64,000 bases of DNA, from the NCBI RefSeq assembly GCF_023072615.1, contig NZ_JAKNRW010000001.1:62001-126000 (forward strand), given 5' to 3'. The stretch is from Pseudomonas violetae. GTDB taxonomy: Bacteria > Pseudomonadota > Gammaproteobacteria > Pseudomonadales > Pseudomonadaceae. This document shows positions 41,775 through 50,625 of the stretch, one piece after another (position 1 is the stretch's first letter; the number at the start of each line of letters is the position of its first letter). Below the pieces are notes generated by a model. That model saw only the letters and a list, made by a program, of their open reading frames with translations, was not told the DNA's origin and searched no databases. Position numbers and translations under genes: made by a program.

Positions 41775-42470
41775 ATGAACACTGAAAATCTGAAATTCCC
41801 ATTGATAACCCAGCACAACGCCGAGTATCCGAGGGAGATCCACGCCGCCAAGGAAATCAGCCGGCTGCTACAGAAGGCGAACTTCCCTGGGGACGACGTC
41901 TGGATCGACCTGCGCTTTGACTATGCGCTGTCTGACCACTCCACCTCCAGTATCGACGTGATGCTGATTCGGGGCGCTCCCCACGGAATCGTGAAAATCA
42001 GTCTGCAGGGGCTTTTCCTCATGCAGGACTTCGAGGTGATGATCACGCAGGTCATTCCCCACGAGTTAGCGCATGTGTTGCATGGCGTCGGGGCGAAGGT
42101 AAGCGGTGTCGAAATCCAGAAGCCGCATGATGAAACCTGGGTTGGTTTCTTCGACCAGCTGACTGGAAACGACCATGATATTGAAGCCAGCGCGAAGGTG
42201 AGGGGCGACTTCGACGATCGTGCCATTCGTCTGAGTCGCAGTGCCATTCTCGTGCAATGCGAGTGCGGCGACGCAGAGTCATACGAGGTGGTTGCAGATA
42301 CTACCGGCAACTCGGCCAAGCTCTCAAACGAAGAGCTCAAGTGCTCCACGTGCAAATTCCCCTACGTCCGTGTTTCCCGCGACTCGCTCCCGAAACGCAT
42401 CGCAGATGACCAAACTTTTCTAGAGAAAATCAAATGCATCAAGCTTCAGCACACGCACCTTCAACGCTAG
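41775..42470 (+). CDS. SprT-like zinc metalloprotein
   Basis: The 231-residue protein begins MNTENLKFPLITQHN. It has the SprT-like active-site helix PHELAHVLHG (HExxH near residue 96) and a C-terminal zinc ribbon with CECGDAE and CSTCK. SprT/Spartan-type proteins cut proteins cross-linked to DNA, and plasmid versions are often found near transfer genes. Its 3' end overlaps the coupling-ATPase gene by 37 bases, implying co-translation. It could clear the relaxase or other proteins from transferred DNA; this is inference. Confidence 0.78.
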   Translation: MNTENLKFPLITQHNAEYPREIHAAKEISRLLQKANFPGDDVWIDLRFDYALSDHSTSSIDVMLIRGAPHGIVKISLQGLFLMQDFEVMITQVIPHELAHVLHGVGAKVSGVEIQKPHDETWVGFFDQLTGNDHDIEASAKVRGDFDDRAIRLSRSAILVQCECGDAESYEVVADTTGNSAKLSNEELKCSTCKFPYVRVSRDSLPKRIADDQTFLEKIKCIKLQHTHLQR

Positions 42471-43837
42471 CGCGTAGCGTCGCGACAGGCTCTGGGCTAT
42501 CGCACTTTGACCCTATCAATATAGGAGTGGACGCGAAGACAGGCGAAGAGAAAATTTGGTCCTATCCGACTGTTTCCAACTTCAACATCATTTTCCTGGG
42601 CGGCTCGGGCGCGGGTAAAACCCACACGATCCACCACATGGCCGCGAACGTGTTTGTGCGTGGGACGACGCTTCATGTCATCGACATCAAAGGCGACTTT
42701 TCGCACTCGAACTTCGAGGAGACCGGGTTGGGGGCGATGCTCAATCCTGGGGACTTTAACGACATCAAGTTCAACTACTACACCGACGGCTGTTCCCTAA
42801 ATCCTTTGCAGGTTCCCAGGACAGAGGAGGGAGGAGGGGTGGTACGAACGATCGAGTACGTCAAAGAACTCGTGAAGATTTTCAACCCGCAAGCTGGCCA
42901 GAAGCAGCTTAATTACTTGGTGGATATTCTTAAAACCGTCTACGCGAAAGCTGGTATTGACCACGACGACATGAACACGTGGTCACTGCCGTCGCCGACT
43001 TTTAACGATGTATTGGCCGAGATCGATTTAGTTTTCAACGCCCTGACCGGGGGAATGGACACGGTTACGGCAGCCGATATCTTTAGGGCCTACGGACAGG
43101 CCAAGAACCAGGCGGAGAAAGACATTCGCCGCATGAAGATGGAAGAGGAGCCAGCATCGGCTATCGAGCAACATCTTCTAGAGATCCGAGCAAAGCTCGA
43201 AGCGACCTTGCTGGGTCATGCCACGAAGCTTCTTAACTTTGAGGCCATAAACAATCGTTCATCAACGCGGTCCGACTGGGAGCATTGGTCCAAAGAAACG
43301 TTGTTTACTTTGAAGTCAATCATCATCGGAATGGTGGACAGCTGCCTGTTTACCGGCAACCCTTCAAAACCCCGCCCGGGCAAGATCAACCGCTATGACC
43401 TCAGCGCCTTAAGTGCAAATCACCAGCAAGTAATCATGCGGATCATCGCGAGCCAGGTGTTCGCGATGGGAATCATGGAGACGAAAAGAAATAACTCGTT
43501 CAACCCCAAGTACCCAGCGCACGTACTGATCGCGGATGAAGGTAAGCACATCAAGGAGATCTCTGCTTCTGCCATCAGTCCGTTCAACCGTATCGGCACA
43601 GAGGGCCGTGGTTATGGGGTAGGGGTATGGTGTGGTGTTCAGCAAGCAGATCAGGTGACAAAGGATCTGCTAAAAAACTTTGCGACCTACTTCTTGCTCA
43701 AGACGCCAGACGCGTCCTACCTGGAAGTCAGCAAGCTGTTCGGCACCAAACCTACCCAACTCAAGGCACTCAAGCCAAGGGAGAATATTCTCTTTGGGAC
43801 TGGCAGTGGCTACACGCTCCTGAACCACTTCGGGTGA
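42434..43837 (+). CDS. TraD/VirD4- or HerA-type DNA-translocating ATPase
   Basis: The 467-residue protein has Walker A GGSGAGKT near residue 56, a HVIDIKGDFSH segment, and Walker B HVLIADEGKHI near 364 followed by IGTEGRGYGVGVWCGVQQ (sensor and glutamine motif), as in coupling proteins and HerA/FtsK pumps. There is no clear N-terminal membrane segment, which is unlike typical TraD and leaves open a soluble TraC/HerA-like role. It lies between a SprT-like gene and a lipoprotein in one operon under promoter copy e. The likely role is recruiting or pumping plasmid DNA in conjugation. Confidence 0.72.
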   Translation: MHQASAHAPSTLARSVATGSGLSHFDPINIGVDAKTGEEKIWSYPTVSNFNIIFLGGSGAGKTHTIHHMAANVFVRGTTLHVIDIKGDFSHSNFEETGLGAMLNPGDFNDIKFNYYTDGCSLNPLQVPRTEEGGGVVRTIEYVKELVKIFNPQAGQKQLNYLVDILKTVYAKAGIDHDDMNTWSLPSPTFNDVLAEIDLVFNALTGGMDTVTAADIFRAYGQAKNQAEKDIRRMKMEEEPASAIEQHLLEIRAKLEATLLGHATKLLNFEAINNRSSTRSDWEHWSKETLFTLKSIIIGMVDSCLFTGNPSKPRPGKINRYDLSALSANHQQVIMRIIASQVFAMGIMETKRNNSFNPKYPAHVLIADEGKHIKEISASAISPFNRIGTEGRGYGVGVWCGVQQADQVTKDLLKNFATYFLLKTPDASYLEVSKLFGTKPTQLKALKPRENILFGTGSGYTLLNHFG

Positions 43838-43842
43838 CAGAC

Positions 43843-44304
43843 ATGCGCAAACTCTATCGCCCGGCACTGCTCGCAACACTCTTGTTATGCGGGTGCGCAC
43901 CCTCTGTTAAGGATCTGCAGGACCAGAGTCAGCTTTCGGGGGCGAACAATGCTGTCCTGATGGCCAATTACCAAAACGCGGAGAAGCTGCTTGGCCAGTA
44001 CGTTTACAGGGACCGGTCTGGAAGGTTGAAGGTGAGGTCGGTTGGCATCAGTGCTGACAACCGTAAACACGCGATCGATACCGTCGTACAGCTTCTTTGG
44101 GAGACTGGCCGCGACGAGTCCTTGCAGCAGTTTGCGGGCGAATATCTTACCGGGCGCGAGTACCAAACCACGATGTGCCGAATATCCGAGCGGCAGGCCC
44201 GGTTTGAGGAGGCCTACCATTGCTGGAACGATATGGGAGAAGCGACACGCGCGGAGAGGGTAATAGCGACCGAAGCTGCTCTTCAGATTTTGGGATCGCC
44301 TTAA
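43843..44304 (+). CDS. small lipoprotein
   Basis: ATG 43843 is chosen because it starts a lipoprotein signal (MRKLYRPALLATLLLCGC). The frame extends upstream into the ATPase gene, but that part is a shadow. The 153-residue protein is helical after the lipobox, with Cys in TTMCRISERQ and AYHCWND that could form a disulfide. It is probably an outer-membrane-anchored part of the transfer apparatus; this is inference from context. Confidence 0.65.
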   Translation: MRKLYRPALLATLLLCGCAPSVKDLQDQSQLSGANNAVLMANYQNAEKLLGQYVYRDRSGRLKVRSVGISADNRKHAIDTVVQLLWETGRDESLQQFAGEYLTGREYQTTMCRISERQARFEEAYHCWNDMGEATRAERVIATEAALQILGSP

Positions 44305-44332
44305 GTGCCAAATTCCCCGGCATTGCGCCGGG

Positions 44333-44359
44333 GAAAAGTTTTCGCATGCAGAATCTTTT
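44333..44359. repeat. GCATGC palindrome site 10
   Basis: AAAAGTTTTCGCATGCAGAA followed by TCTTTT, between the convergent lipoprotein and HD-domain genes. Confidence 0.8.
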
Positions 44360-45878
44360 AGCTGGCCGCTGACGCAGCCGGTGCTTCCTCGTCGGTGTCA
44401 TTCTTCGATGTGGACCCTTTGATAACCCGGATCTGCCCATGTTTAGTCGCCCCCCATTTAGGCACGATCGTAGGCATCAGTTCAGAAATTCGGTCCTTAT
44501 CAAGGAGCACGCATGCCCTCCAAAGCTTTACTCCAACCTTACAGTCAAACATCCCCGTGGACGTCTGCTTGTCCTTCACTGCTTCCATGAGCAGGCCAAG
44601 GTGCTTAAGGGCGTTACAGATAACCGGGATGGACGGGTGATTGAAGTTTCGCGTCTCTACGTTCAGTTGTAACTGGCGTGCGAGTTCGTTGGGCAAGTGC
44701 TCCCCGAGTGATTCGATCAGCGTGGACATTGGGATAATCACATACTCGAACGCATCCTTTGTCCAGCCTGTGGCGTTATGGCCGCCACGGTGACCATTGA
44801 TGTCAGCTGCATCAAGAAACTTCTCAAGGGCGGCAGAGACCATCTCAAGGGTCTTGGAGCCGGCTTGCGCGTCAGCCACGCCGGCGGCTTTCTCGTACTG
44901 GATCACCTTGCCGTCAGCGTGGCGGATTGCAGTGATCAATCGTTCTACACGATCGCCAGCATTTGTCGGTAGCAGTGTCGGATGGTGGTAGTACCGCAGC
45001 GCCATGGTCAGAGCGAACTGATCTTCAGGCTCAAGCGCGGCGAACTCGGGCTGCTGCCGTACTAGGTAAGCACTGTAGGTGTTGTGATGAGTTGCGTCCT
45101 TGCGTTTGACCCACTCGCCAGGAGCCTTCTCCTGATAGGCCAGAAGCTTGTCTAGATCGTGTGCCAAACCAGCTACCCGCGCTAGTGGATCGCTAATTCC
45201 CTTGATGTGCATGTATTCCACCACCGCCTGGGAGATAGCCACAGAGTGGCTCATCAGGGCCGCGTCGGCATGGTGGTGCCCGACGCTTGCAGGCACGTTA
45301 GCGTGTGAATTCAACATTTCGAGCACTGCCACTTGAAGCTTTTCAATGGCCGTTTCCGGTGGCCTTGCTGTAGCGACTGGCTTACGGTCGCATCGCATGA
45401 AATGTTGGTCGAATGGGTCGGTGTCGTACACGCCGGGGATAGTCGCGCCCGTTGCTGGGTCTTTGCTGTCGGGAATGAGCACAGTCATTGTCGAACCAGG
45501 AATAGCGCAGGCGAAACGACCTGAATCAGCGGGAGCGTTTACGGGCCGGGGTTCGGATTTGCTCTGGGTGTTGCGGGCCCTGAATAAGCGGGCGAATCCA
45601 ATCGTGGCTACCGAGTAGGCGATCGCTACAAAAAACACCGTATGGATAATGTTTAGGGCAACGGCAACAAGCGTTCCCCAGAACCCACCGTCGGAAATGA
45701 TTTGGGTGAGGAATCGGGGTTTGAACATGTACCACGCAGGAGCGAGGGCAGCCGCTTGGTAGTTAAGCTCTTCCCCTAACTCGATCAGATACGCGACGTA
45801 CCCTCCTATGACCAGCGAGAGCATGACGAGCAGTGGAAACATCGCCGATTTGGTGCTTGCGGAACTGGAGGAGCTCAT
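44358..45878 (-). CDS. HD-domain membrane protein resembling the MOBH relaxase (TraI_2) core
   Basis: ATG 45878 (MSSSSSASTKS) is chosen because the longer frame would run through the pilus promoter on the other strand. The 506-residue protein has membrane segments near residues 13-32 and 75-100. A cytoplasmic region contains VPASVGHHHADAALMSHS followed by GLAHDLDKLL, the order of His and HD motifs seen in MOBH relaxases and related TraI_2 proteins. The membrane anchors are not typical of a relaxase. It may be the transfer relaxase or a related HD phosphohydrolase. Its last codons lie near a GCATGC palindrome. Confidence 0.55.
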   Translation of the reverse strand: MSSSSSASTKSAMFPLLVMLSLVIGGYVAYLIELGEELNYQAAALAPAWYMFKPRFLTQIISDGGFWGTLVAVALNIIHTVFFVAIAYSVATIGFARLFRARNTQSKSEPRPVNAPADSGRFACAIPGSTMTVLIPDSKDPATGATIPGVYDTDPFDQHFMRCDRKPVATARPPETAIEKLQVAVLEMLNSHANVPASVGHHHADAALMSHSVAISQAVVEYMHIKGISDPLARVAGLAHDLDKLLAYQEKAPGEWVKRKDATHHNTYSAYLVRQQPEFAALEPEDQFALTMALRYYHHPTLLPTNAGDRVERLITAIRHADGKVIQYEKAAGVADAQAGSKTLEMVSAALEKFLDAADINGHRGGHNATGWTKDAFEYVIIPMSTLIESLGEHLPNELARQLQLNVETRNFNHPSIPVICNALKHLGLLMEAVKDKQTSTGMFDCKVGVKLWRACVLLDKDRISELMPTIVPKWGATKHGQIRVIKGSTSKNDTDEEAPAASAAS

Positions 45879-45955
45879 TTTGGTGGTACCAAAAAGGGAG
45901 GACTTAAAAAGGGTGCCGGTTTTTTTCAGAAAACTCCAACCAAAACCGTGTTTTT

Positions 45956-45978
45956 GGAGCAGTGGCTTTCCACTATTA
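45956..45978 (+). promoter_or_regulatory. GGNGCA-N9-CACTATT promoter-like motif (copy f)
   Basis: GGAGCA, nine bases, CACTATTA. It ends 31 bases before the GTG start of the first pilus gene and is the only promoter candidate for the 8.6-kb pilus operon. Confidence 0.68.
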
Positions 45979-46009
45979 CAAGTAACAGTCACCTCCAAAG
46001 GAATTCGTT

Positions 46010-46891
46010 GTGAAGCATGCCCTGTCCATTCTGGCACTGATGATCGGCTGCCAAGCAGCTTATGCGGCGAACGGCGCTTTCAGCGACAGTGCCCTCGCCC
46101 GCAATCAAGCTCTGTCGCCGTTCGATCGGTCCTACGAGGCCGGTCGCGCGCAAAATATCAACCAACCAGTCGACTACCAGCAGACCAAGCCGGCACTCGG
46201 CTTACAACTGGATCTATCGGTAGATGACCCCGTCATCTCAGTTCAAGAAACTGAGACGGAGCGGCAGTACCGCCAGACGCTGGCAGACCTAGAAGCAAAT
46301 CAAAAGTCTTTGATGTCGGCCCGCAAGGAGACCGAGCGTCAACTTGAGCAGGCCAAGGTGACTGCCGAGTCTGCAGCTGCGAAGCGACGCTCGGATCTAC
46401 TGGCGCAGCAGACCGAAATCCAGCGCGCTCTTGATTTGAACCGCCAGGCCCAACTGCAGGCGGAGCGAGTAAAGGTTGAGCAAGTCGCTGACATCGCGAG
46501 CATTAAAGCTCACAGCGACCAACTGCTGATGCTGGCAGAGAACAACGCGGAAGTGATCGAGTCTGCGGCGCACAAACGCGTGATCCTCGAGCGCATCGAC
46601 CCTACCGTCGTGATGAACGAACCAGTAACCGCCGAATATCAAGGCGCCACGATTAAACAAATTGTCGGCGGCATCATGCCGAATGGTTGGCGCGTACAGA
46701 CCGATTTCAACCGAAAACCTGAACTCGAGCTGCGTCAATTCCAGTTTGTTTCCACCGATGCTCGTGATTTGGCGCTGCGCCACCTGACATCGTCCATCCG
46801 CGACACGAAAGTCCGCTACCAGTACTTCTGGGATCTGAAGGATCCGCAAGGCAACCCATCCCCGATGATCCTGATCACTGATCGCCAGTAA
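46010..46891 (+). CDS. PilL/TcpQ-like periplasmic pilus protein
   Basis: The start is GTG 46010 behind AAAGGAAT. The 293-residue protein has a cleavable signal peptide (MKHALSILALMIGCQAAYA), a long coiled coil (about residues 80-200), and a C-terminal small domain (TIKQIVGGIMPNGWRVQTDF onward) that looks like the TcpQ-type domain found in PilL-type proteins of type IVB pili, which help the secretin reach the outer membrane. It is first in the pilus operon and 14 bases before the secretin. Confidence 0.6.
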   Translation: MKHALSILALMIGCQAAYAANGAFSDSALARNQALSPFDRSYEAGRAQNINQPVDYQQTKPALGLQLDLSVDDPVISVQETETERQYRQTLADLEANQKSLMSARKETERQLEQAKVTAESAAAKRRSDLLAQQTEIQRALDLNRQAQLQAERVKVEQVADIASIKAHSDQLLMLAENNAEVIESAAHKRVILERIDPTVVMNEPVTAEYQGATIKQIVGGIMPNGWRVQTDFNRKPELELRQFQFVSTDARDLALRHLTSSIRDTKVRYQYFWDLKDPQGNPSPMILITDRQ

Positions 46892-46905
46892 CCTAAGGCC
46901 AGCAT

Positions 46906-48528
46906 ATGAAGCTCAAGCAGATCGTACTTGCACTATCACTGGCTACAGGGCTACTGGGTTGCCAGAGCAGCTTTGATTTTTCCCAAGAGTCGCAGCACGG
47001 CGCGCTACGGCCTGAAGCTCAGGAAAAGATGCAGGCATTGCGTGGAAATACCTATGTCCGCGAAATCCGGACAGAGGACGCGGCAAAGCGTAAGCCAATT
47101 TTCTTTACACAGAAGGGCATCAGTCTGCGAAGCGTTTTGCAGGAGACGCTCCCCGGTTATTCGATCATTCCTCGTGGGAAGGTCGACCTCAATTCACCCA
47201 TCGATGTTGCAGCCAACGGCATGCAGCTTCAGGACTTCATTGAGTACATCGAAGGTACACGCGATCTGGACATCAAGATCGAGGGTAACCGAGTCCTGAT
47301 CAGCAACTTCGAAACGCGAGAGTGGAACCTTGCCGCTTTTGCTTCAACCCGCAACGTGAACAACGTCATCGCTTCGACCCAGACCCGCGGTGCGAAAGCC
47401 GGCGATACTGAGGACGACAAACAGACTGGGAACTCAACCGGGAACGTAATCGGCTTTAGTCTCTCGGAAGATGAGTGGACGAAAATCATGGAAGGCGCCA
47501 GGAAGATTATTGGCGCGTCTGGCGATAAAGCTGAGGCCGGGGGGCCAAGAGCCTCCGCCGGCGCGGCGAGTGCCTCCGTTGGAGGAGGGCGCTCCAATTC
47601 CGGGCTCGACTTTGATGTACAAGAACCGATGCTTCTCGTAGGTGGTTCGGGCGATTCTGAACAAGCACCTGCGTATATAGAAGGCATTCGTTCAGTAGGC
47701 ATAGTGACGGCGGGCGGGCGGCCTTCGAAAATGAAGGTTTTGGATCGCTACTTTCAGCGGGCGATCGCCGAGTCGACGAAGGTCGTGAACGTTCAAGTTG
47801 AAGCCTACGATGTATTGCTGACTGATGGTAAGCAGAAGGGAATCGACTGGAACGTGTTGATCAACTCAACGGTCAATGGCAACCCATTGGGCCTGAACTT
47901 CTTCAACACCTCCCCCGCTAGTGACGACCCGTTTTGGAACGTCCAGGGCACCTACGAGTCTTCAAAGGTCAACGCGTCGGCGCTGGTCAAATTCCTCGAG
48001 CAGTACGGCCGCGTTGAGTTGAAGGACCAGCCGAACATCACTGTCCGTAATGGTGTCCCTGCCCAAATCTACGCAGGTGAAGAGCTGACTTATATCGTGG
48101 ACGTCGAGCAGTCCCAGGATGAAAGTGGCAACGTCACTGTGACCCCTAAACTAGGCCGTTTGAAGATCGGCGTGACCCTCAGTGTTACGGTTCGAGTACT
48201 TGAGAATGATCGCCTCCTGGTTGATGTGTGGCCAGTCATCTCGAACCTCAATGATCCGGACACAATCACGATCGGTGACTATTCCTTCGAGACTCCACGA
48301 GTGAACTTGAAGGAATTTAGCACGCAACTCATCACGTCTTCGGGTCAGTCTGTGCACTTGGGCGGTCTGATTACCAAGCGCATGAATGAGGCCCTGCGCC
48401 AGTTGCCTTGGCAAAATCTAGTGGCCAAGGCAATCCTGAACCCGTTGACTCAGGGTATTAATAATTCCCTTGAGCGCCGTGAACTGGTCCTGGTAGTAAC
48501 CCCAACGCTGGTTGAAGGGGCGTTGTAA
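46906..48528 (+). CDS. pilN: type IVB pilus secretin, lipoprotein (PilN-like)
   Basis: The 540-residue protein has a lipobox (GLLGCQSS), an N-terminal periplasmic domain (residues about 60-140), a Gly/Ser/Ala-rich stretch near 200-240, and a C-terminal secretin domain with QSVHLGGLITKRMNEALRQL and the ending RRELVLVVTPTLVEGAL. This matches PilN of R64/IncI-type thin pili and BfpB/TcpC-like secretins rather than chromosomal PilQ. It forms the outer-membrane ring through which the pilus passes. Confidence 0.88.
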   Translation: MKLKQIVLALSLATGLLGCQSSFDFSQESQHGALRPEAQEKMQALRGNTYVREIRTEDAAKRKPIFFTQKGISLRSVLQETLPGYSIIPRGKVDLNSPIDVAANGMQLQDFIEYIEGTRDLDIKIEGNRVLISNFETREWNLAAFASTRNVNNVIASTQTRGAKAGDTEDDKQTGNSTGNVIGFSLSEDEWTKIMEGARKIIGASGDKAEAGGPRASAGAASASVGGGRSNSGLDFDVQEPMLLVGGSGDSEQAPAYIEGIRSVGIVTAGGRPSKMKVLDRYFQRAIAESTKVVNVQVEAYDVLLTDGKQKGIDWNVLINSTVNGNPLGLNFFNTSPASDDPFWNVQGTYESSKVNASALVKFLEQYGRVELKDQPNITVRNGVPAQIYAGEELTYIVDVEQSQDESGNVTVTPKLGRLKIGVTLSVTVRVLENDRLLVDVWPVISNLNDPDTITIGDYSFETPRVNLKEFSTQLITSSGQSVHLGGLITKRMNEALRQLPWQNLVAKAILNPLTQGINNSLERRELVLVVTPTLVEGAL

Positions 48529-49457
48529 TGACCGATCTTCAGCTTGGGATACCGATCACGATTGAAGGCCAAGAGGTCATCATCTTCCGTGATGCGATAG
48601 GTTCTGATGTCCTCGCGTCCGGGCGCGATGCTGAGGTGCTTACGGTTGTCGAAACGATGGCTGCGGACGGTCGTCCTGCTATCTATATCGATGAGAACGA
48701 GTTACGGACTCTGCGGGAAAACTTCCCAGGGACCAACGTATACGGTCTCTGGCAACTGTTGTTCGCGAATGACCAGGTGCCACTTGGTAAGCAGGTTGTA
48801 ATCTTTCCAACCAGTGAAAGTGGTGGTCTATACCTGCAGATGAAGCAGGAGTCGGATTATGACAACCCTGCCAATATCCGGATGTCTGCGGAGTACATTG
48901 ATAATTACGCTGCAGACCTGCATGACTTTGACCTGCCGGAGGCCACGCGGATTCGCGTGGACGTATCTGCCCTTAAGCTACCCGCGAACCCTGCATTTAC
49001 CCGTGTCGAGTTATTTGCGAAGAAGCAGGGTGAGCGCACTAAACGTTGGTACCTGGCAATTTCGGTTTGCGTAGTCTTGGTCGCCTCTGCCGCTGTTTAC
49101 AACTACAGCATGTTCACGGTGTACCGGATGAACATGGCTGAATACACCTCGAAGAAGCAACAAAGCCAGGCCTTGGAGGCTCGTTCCGAAGCTCTACTGA
49201 AGGAGCGACTGCCGGTAAGGCCGGACAACTCGGAAGTGATGGATCGTATTGATTCTGTCCTGGCGTATGACTCGAGGATTTCAACTCCCACAGTCGGCGG
49301 CCATGTCAATGCCTTTCCTGCAACGCACGTTTTCCTGACGCGCCCAAACTTCCCCGCAAATCTGTCAGGAAAGATTCCCGGCGTGCAAGTCGAGTTGACT
49401 CCGCAGATGCGTTACCTGCTTACCGTTTCAGCAGATGCTCCGGGGGTGTCAAATTAA
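48528..49457 (+). CDS. PilO-like inner-membrane pilus protein
   Basis: The 309-residue protein starts at ATG 48528, overlapping the secretin stop by one base. It has a cytoplasmic N-terminal domain of about 170 residues, one membrane segment (WYLAISVCVVLVASAAVYN, near 174-192), and a periplasmic part with a short coiled coil. This layout fits the PilO-type alignment protein of type IVB operons. The family call rests mainly on position and topology. Confidence 0.6.
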   Translation: MTDLQLGIPITIEGQEVIIFRDAIGSDVLASGRDAEVLTVVETMAADGRPAIYIDENELRTLRENFPGTNVYGLWQLLFANDQVPLGKQVVIFPTSESGGLYLQMKQESDYDNPANIRMSAEYIDNYAADLHDFDLPEATRIRVDVSALKLPANPAFTRVELFAKKQGERTKRWYLAISVCVVLVASAAVYNYSMFTVYRMNMAEYTSKKQQSQALEARSEALLKERLPVRPDNSEVMDRIDSVLAYDSRISTPTVGGHVNAFPATHVFLTRPNFPANLSGKIPGVQVELTPQMRYLLTVSADAPGVSN

Positions 49458-49953
49458 GCTCTCCTTCTTAAGCCGCGGATTTAGACAGAAGCACAAGTAT
49501 GCGCGGTCCGAGCCGATTTTTACTGGTGCGATGTACATCGCAATCCTCGCGGTGTTGGTCGTCAGCCTGAAAGTGACAATGTACTTGAGTGAGGGACGCG
49601 TTCTCCCTACGGATTACTCGCAGATCGACAAGGTTCTAAATGATCTGCAGGGCGATATTGACTCGATCAACAAACTGCCGGTCCTGCCCAAACTTGAAGC
49701 GTCCTGGCGAACCGCCAACGCGATCTCCCTTGTTAGCGGGGTCCAGTTCAAGCCACTTGATGATGAATCTAAAGGTGAGCAGACAACCGGTTACACGGGC
49801 CCATTGCGCAATTGGGCAGCCACGCTAACCGGCGATCCCCGAGTAGTTATGCGGATAGCGAGAAACATCCAATCCGAGGTTCCGGCGTTCCTGTACGACT
49901 ACTCGATCACAGGCGGAATCATGAAGTTAACCATCACCGTCGTAGGGACCTGA
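49435..49953 (+). CDS. single-pass pilus assembly protein
   Basis: The 172-residue protein has one membrane segment (AMYIAILAVLVVSLKVTMYL, near 32-51) and a small periplasmic alpha/beta domain. This bitopic shape is like PilN/PilO alignment-complex members. The ATG at 49435 overlaps the previous gene by 23 bases; the ribosome site is weak, so the true start could be a few codons later. It was identified from topology and position only. Confidence 0.55.
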   Translation: MLRGCQIKLSFLSRGFRQKHKYARSEPIFTGAMYIAILAVLVVSLKVTMYLSEGRVLPTDYSQIDKVLNDLQGDIDSINKLPVLPKLEASWRTANAISLVSGVQFKPLDDESKGEQTTGYTGPLRNWAATLTGDPRVVMRIARNIQSEVPAFLYDYSITGGIMKLTITVVGT

Positions 49954-49954
49954 G

Positions 49955-50623
49955 ATGAAGTCTTTTTCCAATATTGCACTTTGCGCTCTCGCGATCTGCA
50001 CAGCTTCTGCCGCCATCGCCGACGAAGCCGATCAGGTCTTGGATCGCCAAAAAACACTTAACGCGATGGAGTTCAAACGCGACCAGCTGAAGTTTCAGGC
50101 TGAAATGGCGAAGTTCTGGAAAGAGATGTCGGATTCGAACTTTATTGTTGATACCGACGGAAATCCTCTGGGTATCGAAAACATTCAGGAGTTAGGTATC
50201 CAAGTCCGAAAACAAGGACGCCCAGGGGACGGTAACCCGTTCCAGGCTGGCACTCCCCTTGCGCCCAATGCGATGCCATTCATGCTAGATCAACCGCCTA
50301 CTGCTGGCTCAATGCCCCCTTCACCGGGGTCACCATTTTCCCAACAACAGAGGCCACCAATGCCTGGGGCTGCGACGGGAACTGCGCAGAAGGACCTGGC
50401 CCCAGTTGAGGAGATTAAGAAGGTTCTGTCCCTTAAACAGATACGTGGTGACTCGGTGACGTTTCGGACGAACGAGGGTGACCGAGTATTGCGTGTCGGC
50501 GAGAAAGTATACGACCTGACTCTGACCCGTTTCGACGTGGATCGCGCCTGGCTGAAAGGTCCCAAAGGCACCCAAGTAGTGGCCATCGACTGGACCAACC
50601 CTAAGCGCTACGCGGAAGATTGA
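49955..50623 (+). CDS. pilP: PilP-like periplasmic pilus protein
   Basis: The 222-residue protein has a signal peptide (MKSFSNIALCALAICTASAA), an N-terminal coiled coil, a Pro/Gly/Gln-rich linker and a C-terminal beta domain (RFDVDRAWLKGPKGTQVVAI), the pattern of PilP in IncI-type pilus operons. It is one base from the preceding stop and directly precedes the assembly ATPase. Confidence 0.7.
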   Translation: MKSFSNIALCALAICTASAAIADEADQVLDRQKTLNAMEFKRDQLKFQAEMAKFWKEMSDSNFIVDTDGNPLGIENIQELGIQVRKQGRPGDGNPFQAGTPLAPNAMPFMLDQPPTAGSMPPSPGSPFSQQQRPPMPGAATGTAQKDLAPVEEIKKVLSLKQIRGDSVTFRTNEGDRVLRVGEKVYDLTLTRFDVDRAWLKGPKGTQVVAIDWTNPKRYAED

Positions 50624-50625
50624 AC

